Shown here: piece by piece, positions 10,203 to 21,461 of the stretch | How positions within the stretch are numbered: position 1 is the stretch's first letter | How the letters are laid out: the number at the start of each line of letters is the position of its first letter | Assembly: GCF_040183065.1 (NCBI RefSeq) | Contig: NC_091132.1 | Span: 163,234,102-163,298,101 of the forward strand | DNA from: Periplaneta americana | Taxonomy: Eukaryota > Arthropoda > Insecta > Blattodea > Blattidae | Length of the DNA stretch: 64,000 nucleotides | Direction: 5' to 3' | The notes under the pieces: model-generated | Told to the model about the DNA's origin: nothing | The model's database searches: none | Seen by the model: only the letters and a program-made list of their open reading frames with translations | Made by a program: the position numbers and the translations under genes

Positions 10203-11632
10203 AATTGTTCTATAATCTTTTCGCTGTAAGAAAAATCCTAATATAAACAATAGCACGTGACTGAAGTGAGGTTTCATTGGCCGCTGTTTGGCGCCATAGA
10301 TTCTCAGTACGTGTTCCCGCCTACTGTTGTACATTCTGTTCCATGCTAATCATTTCCCGTTACTCGTCAAGTAGTCCTAACCTCACTACAGTGCATTCGT
10401 TTGCTTAGGAAACATTTACTTTATAATTACTATAATTAAAACTCACTTAACTTATTATCTACAGTTAAGACTGTTTTCTTTTTGTCCGCTCTTGATTAAT
10501 AACCACACACACCGAGGATGCAGAAGCCATGTGCTTACGTGAACAACGACGACCTCAAGTGACGCCAGCTTTTTACAAGAACAAACCAGCGAATAGGGAT
10601 TATAAAGAATGGAAGTGAGCGAATTTTCCTGTGTTTTGTTTCTCTGTGCGCCAGTGTATAGTTCCACTTTCAAGCGCTAGAGGTTAGTGTAATCGAGCAT
10701 ACGCTAAGATAATTATTGAGAATAGAGTTGAGACACAGGATCCAAACATCGCCTACCTTATTGCATAATCCAGTAACGCTTTGCTTCAAATAAATTCAAG
10801 TTAACAGCTTTTCCTTATTTCTCAGTGACAAACTAGTTGTAATAATAATATTTTATATTTCAAATATCATAAATTATATTATAAAATAATATAATACATT
10901 ATAAAATTAAGTATCGAATTCGTTTAATATTTGTATATAATATAATATAGATATATGGTTTTACTTCTCGTAAGAGTTTTGTTTTTCCATTTTCAGTGCT
11001 ATTACATCATTACATATTTTAATTGTTGTTGGGGTCAACGTCTCAACTCTCATTATAAAGGAACTCTAGAGTCTAGACATTACAGTTAATGACGGATTTA
11101 CTATTTTATGGATCCAATTTATTTTATTTGAGTACATAATGTACCTAGACGTATTAATTGTATGTGTTATATTTCCGCTGTGTCGACTGCTAGCTGGTGT
11201 GATGTCAGCGCCAACTCTAGGGAGAAAGCAGAATCTCACGCTTTAGCTGGCTTGAAGGTCATTGAAATCAGTCCGGCTACATCAAAGGTTCCGACGCTCA
11301 GTGTCCATCTTTATAATCCCTATTCGCTGAAGAGACTACCTCGGTATTACTGTTGGTATTCATCCGCGTTCATAGTACATAACAAAATATAAAAATAGCT
11401 TTTCTTTTACATAGCGTTTTACATATGAGTGAAGTTATATGTTTCATCGTAGGCCTATTTCACAAATAGAATTCAATTTTTTATTTTCAAATAATACAAG
11501 ATTATGCTTTCCAAATACGAACTACATTTTCCTGCGTCGTGTGAGTGTTTCGACTGGGAGCCAACCACGGGTATGACAGCAACGTGTTTATGTTTACATT
11601 AGGATTTTTCTTACAGCGAAAACAGTACAATG
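10203..11632. mobile_element. Foldback/TIR element nested in the LINE-like insertion
   Basis: Inverted ends TTTTCGCTGTAAGAAAAATC (from 10218) and its complement (to 11622), about 30-45 bp with gaps. A second inverted pair, CAGCGAATAGGGATTATAAA near 10587, pairs with 11307-11332. No coding region that I can support. Target duplication not resolved; it may instead be a rearranged 5' region of the LINE. Confidence 0.5.
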
Positions 11633-11642
11633 TTTAAAGAAT

Positions 11643-12245
11643 TTGGAACTGAGGGTTCCGACTAAAATGGATTCGGAAAGTATTAATGAAAGCATCATTG
11701 AAATTAATAAGAAGATACAGGAGGAAAACAAGATGTTGAAAACAAAAGTGAAAGAATTGGAAGAAGAGAAGCGGAAGAATAATTTAATATTTTTCGGGAT
11801 TGAAGAACAGGAAAGAGAGCAATCTTTGGAAACATAAGAGGTGATATTGAATGTGTGCTGGGAGTGGATGGGATTAGACACTATTAACGGACAAGTGAAA
11901 GAAATCTATAGAGTGGGATATGAGGCCAACTGGCTCATACTAGTCAAATTGGCGAACACTATGACAAAGGAGAAGATAGTGAGCAAGAGGAAAGAGTTAA
12001 AAGACTCAAATATTGGTATGGATTATGACTTCGACTACGAAGTGAGGTGCAGGAGGCAAGTGCTTGTACCTTTTCCGAAAGCAGCAAAGTCCAACGGTCT
12101 CTACACAAGACTAGCGAAAGACAAATTAAAAATAAATGGTGAGGTATTCGACATGGAATTACGTTTGGATGGCTTAAATAAATCTGGGACAGGAGACAAT
12201 ATAAATGAAGAAAAAAGAAAAGCGATCAAGGATAAAGTAATGTGA
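11643..12245 (+). CDS. LINE ORF1-like protein (coiled coil plus RRM-like), one internal stop
   Basis: The frame from ATG 11667 gives a heptad-rich coiled coil (IIEINKKIQEENKMLK...LEEEKRKNN), then NLIFFGIEE, the usual start of the ORF1 RRM-like domain, and KEIYRVGYEA...LVKLANTMTKEKI...SKRKEL, the distal RRM/CTD of ORF1 proteins in RTE/CR1-like LINEs. A TAA at 11835-11837 splits it in frame; otherwise open to 12245 (about 200 codons in all). No ORF2 follows, so the copy cannot move by itself. Confidence 0.65.
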
Positions 12246-13146
12246 ATAGTGAAGAAAAATTCAGGAACGAAGTCGTGAAAAGCAAGAAGCCAGAAATGCA
12301 AGAGACTGCGGAAGTAGGAGTTTTGTTGAATGCAGCAAATTCCGATCTAGCAGCAGGCAACAGTACGAAGACCCGGAACTTTTTGCTGACAGGAGAAAAG
12401 AGAGGGAAGGCCGTGAAGAGTAGAAAGGGATTGAAGTCGGTAATGATGTCACCATGAGGTCACGATAGGAGTGAAGTGTGTCAAGAGAGTGGAAGTGATG
12501 ACGGAGACATTTGTGGTGTCAGCAAGAGAAATAAATGCAACGTGATTCAACAGCTGGTAAAGGAGCACAAGAAAGACGATAGGGGAAAAAAGGAGGGTTA
12601 GGAATAAGGAGAGAAAGTGTAGTAATAGTATATAGAGCAAGTAGTGAAAATCGAGCGGGCAGTAGCAAGGATAAACCCTCTTATAATTTCAGAAAATGGT
12701 ACGTTAGTGGATTCTAGGATTAGTTAAGAAGTGTGCAGTGAAATATGGAAGATTAATGATTAAGAATTAGGAGTAGGAAATGATGATTTTATTTAAAATA
12801 GTGGGCAAAGAGTATCAATGTAAAAAAAAATTGGGACTATAGGAATATGGAGTAGTAAAGGAAATTTTAGGTTTTATTATGAATAGGAAGTAGTAGAAGA
12901 TAGGATTAGAAGATAAGCAGGATTAGATAATAAACGTGGACATATAGTAAGTATCAAGTATAGTGAATAAACATGGAGGAAAAAAGTGAATGAACAGATG
13001 AACAATGTAATGATGAATATGCGTCGGTTTTAAACGTCTGGTAGTGTAGTAGTTGTAAATAGTGTAAGAACAGGACTCCTGGCCCGAATATAGAAAAGTA
13101 AAGGGCCGGCAGGACCAAAGAGATTAGTGTGAGAATAAATCATATA

Positions 13147-13758
13147 TCATATGATATCACAACTGAATGCCTTCTCTTCGTGTGTGTACGAGTGAATGTC
13201 TTTTCAGGGTATCAAAGAGAGAAAATTTCTAAATACATCACAACAGTATTTCTTCTCACCAGTGTGTACGATTCTATGCAATCTTACAGTGCTAGATTGC
13301 GAAAATATTTTTCCACATATATCACAAATGAATGTCTTTTCCCCTGTGTGTACCATTCTATGGCTTTTTACAGAAAGAGATTGCGAAATTTTTTTTTCCA
13401 CATATATCACAAGTGAATGCACTCTCCCCTGTGTGTACGAGTGACTGCACTTTAAAATGACCAGATTCCGAAAGCTTCTTTCCACATATATCACAAGTGA
13501 ATGCCTCCTAACCTCAGAGTCTGAGTCGATGCTTTTTTAGATAAACTGATTGAGAAAATGTCTTACCACATATATCACAACTGAATGCCTTCACACCAGT
13601 ATGCACGATTCTATTCTTTCTTGCAGTACAAGATTGCGAAATTTTTTTTCCAAATATATCATAACTGAATGCCCTCTCCCCCGTGTGTACGACTGAATGC
13701 TTTTTAATACTACCAGAATCCGAAAACTTCTTTCCACATATATCACAACTGAATGCCT
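13147..13758 (-). pseudogene. Frame-broken fingers 3' of the unit A array
   Basis: After a one-base deletion at the stop of the main frame (13759; HTG|VKAF expected, HTG-stop found), the next frame reads three more fingers (FSCDICGKKFSDSGSIKKH; a finger with Cys to Phe change; FSCDICGKTFSQSVYLKKH) to 13514. Further breaks follow, with FICDICGKIFSQSSTVRLH still readable near 13310. Either true decay or a consensus error at 13760; read depth would tell. Confidence 0.75.
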
Positions 13759-15394
13759 TCATCCTGTATGTACAATTCTATGCTTTTTTACAGAACCAGA
13801 ATACGAAAATTTCTTTCCACATATATCACAACTGAATGCCTTCTCACCTGTGTGTACTACTAAATGTCTTTTTAGATTACCAGATTCCGAAAACTTCTTT
13901 TCACATATATCACAAGTGAATGCCTTTTCTCCTGTGTGTACGAGTGTATGGTTTTTCAGAGTACCAGATTGAGAAAATTTCTTTCCACAAATATCACAAC
14001 TGAATGGCTTCTCATCTGTATGTAGGACTGAATGTCTTCTTAGGCTACTAGATTCCGAAAACTTCTTTTCACATATATCACAAGTGAATGCCTTTTCTCC
14101 TGTGTGTACGAGTTTATGATTTTTCAAAGCATTATACTGCGAAAATTTCTTTCCACATGTATCACAACTGAATGCCTTCACCCCAGAATGTACGATTCTA
14201 TGCTTTTTTACAGAACGAGAATGAAAAAATTTTTTCCCACATATATCACAACTGAACGCCTTCTCTCCTGTGTGTATGCGTGAATGCACTTTAAGATGAC
14301 GAGATTCCGAAAACTTCTTTCCACATATATCACAAGTGAATGCCATCTCAACTGAGTGTCTGAGTCGGTGCTTTTTTAGATAAACTGATTGAGAAAATTT
14401 CTTACCACATATATCACAACTGAATGCCTTGACCCCAGTATGTACGATTGTATGATTTTTCAGAGCACTGGATTGGGAATATTTCTTTCCACATATATCA
14501 CAACTGAATGCCTTCTGCCCTGTGTGTACGAGAGCATGCCTTTTCAGAGTACGATATAGAAAAAATTTCTTTCTACATATATCACAACTGAACGCCTTGA
14601 CACCGGTGTGTACGACTGTATGATTTTTCAGAGCACTAGAATGCGAATATTTCTTTCCACATATATCACAACTGAACACATGCTGCCCTGTGTGTACGAG
14701 AGCATGCCTTTTCAGAGTATCAGATAGAGAAAATTTCTTTCCACATATATCACAACTGAAAGACTTGTCCCCAGTGTGTACAATTGTATGTTTTTTCAGA
14801 GAATTGGATTGCGAAAATTTCTTTCCACAAATATCACAACTGAATGCCTTCTCACCTGTATGTACGACTGAATGTCTTTTTAGACTACCAGATTCCGAAA
14901 ACTTCTTTTCACATATATCACAAGTGAATGCCTTCGCCCCTGTGTGTACGAGTGTATGCTTTCTTAAATTACAGGTACGCGAAAATTTCTTCCCACATAT
15001 ATCGCAAATGAAAGGCTTCTCCACTGAATGTACTCGGGCATGATTTTTCAGTGTATTAGAGTTCAAAAATATCTTTCCACATACATCACAACTGAATGAT
15101 TTGTTGCCTGTGTGACGAATAGTTTCCGAAAATTTCTTTCTACAAATATCAAAACTGCATGTCTGGTCGCGTTTGTGTACGCAAGGGTGTGTTTTGAGAA
15201 GATCCACCTGCAAACAGTCCCTTCCACAATCATCGGATATCAACGGTCTCTTGCACTCGTGTGGAACAGTATGTCTTTTGAGTTCTATCGAATCGAAAAA
15301 ACACTTTCCACAAACATCACATTTGAAGGTCTTCTCACATGTTTCCAGGCATTCATCTTCTGTATTACTGGTGCAACAAGGTAGAACTCCAGTG
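13759..15394 (-). CDS. ZNF-A terminal exon: C2H2 finger array
   Basis: The exon starts at the acceptor TTTTCTTCACAG|CACTGG and encodes 544 residues. A short lead (TGVLPCCTSNTEDECLETCEK) precedes finger 1 (FKCDVCGKCF). Finger 2 has lost its first Cys, and finger 3 lacks its helix. Sixteen intact fingers follow, of the form FSCDICGKKFxxxxxLKxHxxxH with HTGEKAF linkers: 17 intact and 2 degenerate in total. Predicted contact residues (-1,2,3,6) vary widely: QNSK, LDTR, HSAN, LRTR, QVYK, ERHV, HRSK, EGNR. With E1, E2 and E3 the protein would be about 637 residues. It is presumably a nuclear DNA-binding protein; targets are unknown. The frame ends after an HTG linker through a one-base loss, so the ancestral array was longer. 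Confidence 0.85.
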
Positions 15395-15545
15395 CTGTGA
15401 AGAAAATGTGATGTTAATTCGAGCAAGAAGACTAAAGAAAGATATATAACCAAAAGTAAAACTACATCCATTACAAATATATTATACTTAGTAAATACGT
15501 GGAAGTACGCAAGTTAATTCTTTTAAGTGCTTTATAGTTGGTCTT

Positions 15546-15700
15546 TACACGATTTATCAACAACTATCGTTGGTTATCTAGCGTCTGGATGAGATGAAGA
15601 TGTAAATGCTAGCGAGATGAGTCCAGATCCCAGCGCGAAAGTTACCCAGCAATTTATATTAATTGGTTGAGAGGAAAACCACGGAAAAAACTGAACCTCA
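15546..15700 (-). mobile_element. SINE S1, truncated, ancestral to units A, B and C
   Basis: 3' body of S1 in minus orientation (ACGATTTATCAAC, TAGCGTCTGGATGAGATGAA, GGTTGAGAGGAAAACCACGG). The same truncated copy is at 42206-42345 and 60324-60475, so it was present before the duplications. It lies in the intron between E3 and the array. Confidence 0.75.
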
Positions 15701-16286
15701 CGGAACTAATATTTCAGTAAACATATATTTCAATTAATAGAATTTACGCAGCTGCTTTTCTTGTGTGGAATTCCCCATGACAGTTTATTCTTGACTGTCC
15801 AGTATGACAATCACTGAGAAATAGGTGACAAGTTCCACCTGCTCCAGGAATTGAATAGTTATATAAGGAAGTAGAATAATGAAAACTTCAAGTAAAGATA
15901 TGGGGGATAACATTAGTGTCATCCACTTTTAAGGTTTGGATATTGGAAATATTAAAATGAGAACAAATCGTTTACAAAGAAGTTAATATGGATGGGTAGG
16001 GGGAAGAATGGATACATAGACAGACTATCACACAAACGTATAAATGGACGAACAGATTGACAGACAGAAAATGATAAAGAGAAACAGATAAGGAGAGACA
16101 GATAGACAAACACAAAGAGAGACATACAAACAGATTTACAGGTGAACATAGGAATTCAGAATAATGAGTCCTTCATTTGAACAACAATCATGTTCAAACA
16201 AATTAGTAATTCCTATTCTTCGCCACTATTATTTAAATAAAGCTAGGAAACCAACAAACATGTAAAGGCCCACACACTTCACTCAC
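15701..16286. other. Intron of ZNF-A with purine-rich GACA/GATA tract
   Basis: Intronic sequence conserved in B (42346-42918) and C (60476-60919). A low-complexity run of AGACAGATAGACAAACAC type lies at about 16040-16140. No gene. Confidence 0.7.
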
Positions 16287-16369
16287 CCTTCGGTAAATAC
16301 TTCATTCTCTGCTGCCGTTACTTGTAGTTCGACCTCCTTATCCCCTTTAATTATGTCACTTGCCTCGTC
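16287..16369 (-). CDS. ZNF-A exon E3 (shared acidic linker exon)
   Basis: 83 bp between acceptor TCTTTTACAG|GACGAG and donor GAAGG|GTGAGTGAAG. It enters in phase 0 and leaves in phase 2; GG|C joins to Gly at the array exon. It encodes DEASDIIKGDKEVELQVTAA followed by ENEVFTEG. Units B and C carry the same 83-bp exon with the same sites (42919-43001, 60920-61002). The acidic segment tethers the N-terminal cassette to the fingers; role unknown. Confidence 0.85.
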
Positions 16370-18224
16370 CTGTAAAAGAGAATGTGAAGAAAAACTATAG
16401 AAAAAATATTAGTAGAAGGCTCACTGAATAGTAGCTTAAAAGCAGCAGACTACTTTTTTAAATCCCACTTAATCCTGTAAACAATTGAAGCATTATTGGT
16501 ATAGAAGGAAGATGAATTTAACAAAAATGAAAACAAAATATTATTGCATTCTGTGAATAATGTTCCGTTTTAAGTAACAATTTTGTAAACTATAAGTCAA
16601 TTGAAAGAATAAATAAGAATGAAACTTGAATCGTATTCTGAGATGGTCATAAGTGAGGATTCATAAAGATCTAGTCGAGAAGTGATCAAATTCTTACGGA
16701 AAAGTTGGTGATGGAAATTTTTGGTAAGGTAATTTGAAACTATTTCAGATATCTTCGGAATTATAACAACCATACGACTAAACTAAATGAATGAAGGTTA
16801 GCAAAATTCTAAAACAATTTGAAAACAGAGGAAAAGTAATTTGCATAGTGTAAACAACAATGGAAGAAATTTCCTCAATTGTGAATATTCAGGTGACAAA
16901 TCCAAGTATAACTATGTTCATTTACTTCACTTACGGCTTTCATATTTTTATTCTTTTCCAAAGTCCAGATCCATGTTATTGATCCCAATCCTTTCTATTC
17001 GTTTAAGGTGGGATTTTGAACTCGATGAAACGATTAAATAGTCCTCACCAAGTAACAGTGTGAGGTTGCTACTGAAGAGTGGAGGGGAATGGCAAAGGAA
17101 CTCTGAAGCTAAATTTGGGTGATGCTGTTACATCTCCCAACTGTGTAAGCTACGACAAAATCGCTGCGATTATGTCGAAATGTGATTTTTGTGTTCAAAT
17201 CATTCTTGGCGACTGTGGGGAGGTAACCACTCCTATCTGTGGATTTCCAATTCGCATAAAACTCAATATAACTGTAATCAACATATCTCTGAATAAAACA
17301 AAAGGAGTACCCAGCCTTTAATGAGCAGAAAGATGTTTATCTTTATCACTATTAAGAAAATTGAATTGATATGCCAGTGCCTTGCTTTATGTGAACAACA
17401 GCTATTAGCTCAGCGTGCAAACTGAAGAAAAAAAAGCGCCCTCAACTGTCATCACCATATGTAGGCATGTAAATTCATGTTCAAGAATATTTTCGAATGA
17501 TTAAGAGAAGCATTCATGGAAGAATATAGCGACAGCATAGCTTCATTAACAAAGAGTTACTGACGTCAACTTTGGGTTGAAACAATATTAATTAATCTCA
17601 TTTGTGTTGACCTACAACAGAACCATGTCACTTGCAACTGTCCGGACACTGAAGCTGTCATTTATACTTACCACAGTCGCTACCACTGTGAGTCCCATAT
17701 AGGGCAGAGATAGTGGTATGTCGGGGCTGTGATTTTGGGACTCTAGAATCCAGTGACAAACCTATCACACAGACGAATTTACAAGACTTCAAAGCACACC
17801 CCATCAATACTCTGAAGTAGTCATCGTGAAATATGACGTTCATGCAGATTTGCCAACTATTGACGTCCCAAGAAATAGGCGTCTATGATGTGGATTTCAA
17901 CTATCGAAAGAATTCAAAACGAAAAATTACAAGAAACCTAAATAACTGTAATGCCTACACCAGGCACGAAACAAAAGTTTACTCACCAATCACCGAGTAA
18001 TTCTATACATGGCTATCAATTAATTAGAAGTAGATATATTAAGAATTCAAGACTGATATGATTTAGTAAACCCTCAGCATCAGTCTGTGGAAGGAAAACT
18101 GAGTGGAAAAAATTCACGAAGGACTACAGGACAAAGAATTGGACAGCATGAGAGCTAAAATCGTTTTCGTAGCACCCATATGTGAGTAAAATACCAACTA
18201 ATACACTTCATAAAATGCACTTAC
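16370..18224. other. ZNF-A intron E2-E3
   Basis: Conserved at about 90 percent by eye with 43002-45909 and 61003-62771. A 61-codon minus-strand frame at 17658-17843 stays open in all three units (45357-45542, 62297-62482) and in A ends near a good donor (GTG|GTAAGTATA); whether it is an exon is uncertain. A block at 17050-17330 is also well kept, but I recognise nothing in it. Confidence 0.5.
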
Positions 18225-18362
18225 CTCCATCTCGCTTTTCATGACGGGGAAGTCAATCGGCACAGGAGACTCCTCAAATGTCATCTCTGATTTCAGATCA
18301 TAGCACTCATCCATACATTCCATCTTCATTTCTGTGATGTCCAGATCTAATATATTTGCTTC
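18225..18362 (-). CDS. ZNF-A exon E2
   Basis: 138 bp, 46 residues, acceptor TATTTTGCAG|GAAGCA and donor ATGGAG|GTAAGTGCAT, phase 0 at both ends. It encodes EANILDLDITEMKMECMDEC ... DLKSEMTFEE ... VPIDFPVMKSEME, very acidic with a VPIDFPVxKSE end typical of this insect ZNF family. Paralogues: 45910-46047 in B, and the related cassette exon E2' at 20322-20459 and 47963-48100. Confidence 0.85.
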
Positions 18363-18661
18363 CTGCAAAATATACAACATAATAATTATGTCATATAACA
18401 TAAGTGTCTCACGAAAACCACTGACAGTTATCAAAGTGTGTCCACTCTATTATTAATCCTGATGTCAAGGATTTCACGTGCACCCAGTCCAGTGTGAGTA
18501 GTGAAATAATTTTTATGAAAAGTCGGAAGGAACCAATGAAGAGTCGCTGTAGTCTGATCAATAAGTTGGATGACGTAAGAGGCTTATATGACGTCATGTA
18601 TATCTACACATTATTTTGCAAGTACGAAAAATTGTTATAAAATTTTGATAATCTAACTTAC

Positions 18662-18718
18662 CTCAAAGTTGTTGTTCAGTGTTGGTGTAGGTTCTAGCTG
18701 TAAATCGAGTATGTCCAT
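18662..18718 (-). CDS. ZNF-A exon E1, alternative first coding exon
   Basis: ATG at 18718, then MDILDLQLEPTPTLNNNFE, donor TTTGAG|GTAAGTTAGA, phase 0. The copy at 46347-46403 keeps the ATG, donor and 15 of 19 residues or better. No convincing acceptor precedes the ATG. An AT-rich TTTATAAATAT lies about 35 nt upstream (18742-18753) and is kept in B (about 46428), so this may be a true first exon with its own promoter, though that spacing leaves almost no 5' UTR. Confidence 0.75.
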
Positions 18719-19287
18719 AGTCCAGGTATGCTTTTCTAATGATATTTATAAAGTACATAAGGATTTGATGAGCTTCTGTTGTTCCGTTTTCACTATACGA
18801 AGGGCGGTATAGCAACTCATGTATACAGCACATTGATCGGAGGTTTCTATTGTTTTATCTAGTTACCTAATAATATTTCTTCGATGCTTCAATTTACACT
18901 ACTTTCGCTATCCATGTCGACAGCTTTACATAATTACGGAAGTTAAAGTTCTTTCGTGATGCACTAGTCATCGTAGGATTACTAGAATATTAAACCGTTT
19001 AGTCTAAATGGAGTAGTGTAGTGAATTGATTTATTACACGTACTGTAAATAAGACAATTGATAGTAGATAAGTGGACTAACGCCATCTTTTGAATATTTA
19101 CCATATTAATTTACTGTTCTGTATAATAAATAATTTGTAATTCATTAGCGAGGTTACTTGTCATTAGGCTAATAGGAAACCAATGCATTCAATTGTTATA
19201 TAACAATCAAATTATACATTTAATGAATTTGAGAGTATTTCGCGTTAATTGTGTCTAAGCATTAATTTTTAAGAGTTTATTCTTGAA
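18719..19287. other. Spacer between E1 and SINE S3
   Basis: Conserved in B (46404-46975). It may hold a promoter for the E1 start; only the TATA-like string near 18745 is visible. Confidence 0.4.
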
Positions 19288-19423
19288 CGAATTCGTAACA
19301 TAATGCCTCTGATGGTGGACCACTGAACAATAGGTTCTAGGATCACATCCCGTGGTATTCAAAGGTGAGAGATGTATTCCAATTTCAGATGGAGAACTTT
19401 TTTATAATAAGGTAGGTAATAAT

Positions 19424-19473
<50 letters not shown>

Positions 19474-19640
19474 TTTAGGGTGTGAAATAGAGAAGAATAT
19501 GTGAGGAAGAGTGGATAGTAAATGATGTAGAGTGGAAGAGATATAAGTGGTGGTAGAGGGGGTTTCGGGGTGTGAGCCCCTGATTTCATTCATGATTCCA
19601 AGGATTATTATCGTGCGTGACGTCATACGTTGCATCATCG
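19288..19640 (+). mobile_element. tRNA-like SINE (family S3) with (TAA)n
   Basis: Head with A-box-like ATAATGCCTCTGATGGTGG and B-box-like GATCACATCCC, body ending GGGTTTCGGGGTGTGAGCCC. (TAA)n at 19424-19472. A minus-strand relative is at about 22010-22308. The unit B copy at about 46975-47340 has the microsatellite reduced to a few TAC/TAA units. Confidence 0.55.
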
Positions 19641-20321
19641 ATCTCCAATTCGTCTGGAACAATAGCATCTAAGTCCTGGATATTACTGAAAAAACTCGTA
19701 TAGAATGATTTCAGTGTTCACAATCACTCCGTTCGTTTATTCAAGGGTTGGGCGTGAACACACAGTTAATTCTTCCTCCCCATGCGAGTAAGTGAGAGGA
19801 AGCTACATACTGCAGAATGGAGGAAGATGAAAAAAGGAACACTGAAGCAGTCTTTGTGATATAACATTATTGCGTAGCTGCAAACAAATGGTACCAGGAA
19901 ATAAGAATCAAAGACATTTGGGTAAAAAGCAATTTAAAAAGAAGAATTGGAAAGAAAAAAAGAAAAACAAAATTAAGATTATTTGCTAAAGCAGGTGCAT
20001 AGTACAGCTTTAGTCACCTACTACGAGATCAACTGAAAGTGGCCCACATTAAATGCTGGACTGCCAATTAAATTAAAAGCAGACATGTTAAAAATAATAA
20101 ATAGTGGAATGAAATCATCATGTATATCATTTTCTAAATGTTCAGTTTTGCATTTTCTATTATAAAAAAGAGGTGGAAAAGAATAACGAAAAATGTAAGG
20201 TGAAGAAATGGACTGCATGAAAGCATCAATCATATCCCCTGCTGACCCGAATGTAGCAGCCACATCAGCCAGTGAAGAACAGAGAGAACTAGCGATCAAC
20301 ACACTTCATAAACGTACTCAC
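19641..20321. other. Spacer between S3 and E2'
   Basis: Collinear with 47341-47962 apart from small indels. No gene seen. Confidence 0.55.
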
Positions 20322-20459
20322 CTCGATTTCCCTTTTGGCGAAAGAAATGTCAATTGGCACATCAGTTTTATCAAATGTCATCTTAGAATTTACTTCATAG
20401 CTGTGGTCCATACATTCTGTCTTTATTGCAGTCACTTGCAGATCTAATAAATTTCCTTC
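20322..20459 (-). CDS. ZNF-A exon E2' (second exon of the upstream cassette)
   Basis: 138 bp between GTGTTGCAG|GAAGGA and ATCGAG|GTGAGTACGT, phase 0 at both ends. It encodes EGNLLDLQVTAIKTECMDHS ... EVNSKMTFDKTDVPIDISFA ... KREIE, the canonical form of this family's second exon, and is the same length as E2, from which it is a tandem paralogue. It could splice to E2 or skip to E3 without a frame change. Unit B copy: 47963-48100. Confidence 0.8.
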
Positions 20460-21461
20460 CTGCAACACACAAAAGACAATAACTATGAAATGTACCGTAT
20501 GTAGTTGTTCACGATAAACCAGTCACCGTATTTAATGGCTCTCCACTTTATTATTAAATCCTGATCTCAACGAAAACACATGTAGACAAATCAGAGTCAG
20601 TTGTGATATAATTTGTACAGAAAGCATGGTAACGCAGTGTATAAAAGAATACCTGTATATTATTAGATTGTTTTGTTCAAGTACATTATTAAACCTTTTT
20701 ACATTTGCACATACAAACACATTTCACTTCAGAATTACTTTATTTATTGCTAAATTAATGATAGGAAATTTGAAACATGTTTTAAAACCATATATTGCAT
20801 GAGATATTTCATGCGAGGGTATTCGATGGCAGAAAATAGCAGAGTTTTTCTCTTAAATATTTACTCCAGCAGCAATTGGCTTCGAACACTGACGTCTCTT
20901 ATTATATTACTACAGCGAGACAAGTTAGAAAGCAGGCTATATAATCTGTACCTCAAAGCTAAGACCATGGTAAGAAATGAGTGCCATGTTCAAAGCAGCA
21001 ACATCTCCTTGCCGATGAAACTAGTAGTAAGGCATCACAAATAATCTATTCTTCCAGTTTGGTAATTGAATTTCTGTGGTGCATTAGCCGATGCCTCTTC
21101 ATCAGGATGAAATTTTGTGATAACACTTTAACAATTGTATAATACCGCAGCACACTCAGAATCGTTCTGATGAGTCTGAGAAACTACAAGTGGCGAAGTT
21201 TGGTTCCAAAGAAAAGCAATAGTGGCAGGGAAGAATATTACGATAACCATAAGATACCCCTGGACTGGTCAGACCATAGTGCACCATCAATGAGATATGA
21301 GGAAGTTAGGTCAGTATTCAGCTGATCGGCCTCATCCCTGTGTGATCTCTAGCGCGCATTTATTGCAGGATGCTTTTTCTGCCCACACTATATGCTATAT
21401 TGTTATAAACAATATATTTAGAAAATAAATAGCAAGTAGTAGTCACTCTCATGTGGGATAC
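20460..21461. other. Intron E1'-E2' of unit A
   Basis: Matches unit 0 at 255-2300 (with that copy's insertions removed) and B at 48101-48678, where about 450 bp are missing. No gene seen. Confidence 0.6.

Larger units (their letters stand above)
10125..13146 (+). mobile_element. LINE-like insertion with ORF1 only, inside the distal fingers
   Basis: It interrupts a finger. TATCACAACTGAATGC stands on both sides (about 10107-10123 and 13152-13168), which could be a ~16-bp target duplication or two copies of the finger repeat. The plus strand has an ORF1-type gene at 11643-12245, then about 900 bp without ORF2, ending GAATAAAT. The 5' part is itself split by the foldback element at 10203-11632. 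A stem CCTGGCCC/GGGCCGG at about 13077-13110 may be a 3'-end structure. Confidence 0.55.

Noticed and set aside
13759-15394. CRISPR-like array, because of the regular 84-bp repeat
   Set aside because: The period equals one C2H2 finger (28 codons) and translates as an unbroken protein.
15394-15471. Start of the ZNF-A protein at the upstream in-frame ATG (MDVVLLLVIYLSL...), a putative signal peptide
   Set aside because: That stretch is the intron's pyrimidine-rich 3' end followed by CAG at 15395-15396; it differs between units and the acidic E3 joins in phase at the acceptor. The hydrophobic leader is an artefact.
16000-16150. Purine-rich GACA/GATA tract as a functional element
   Set aside because: Low-complexity intronic sequence, similarly present in B and C; nothing specific visible.
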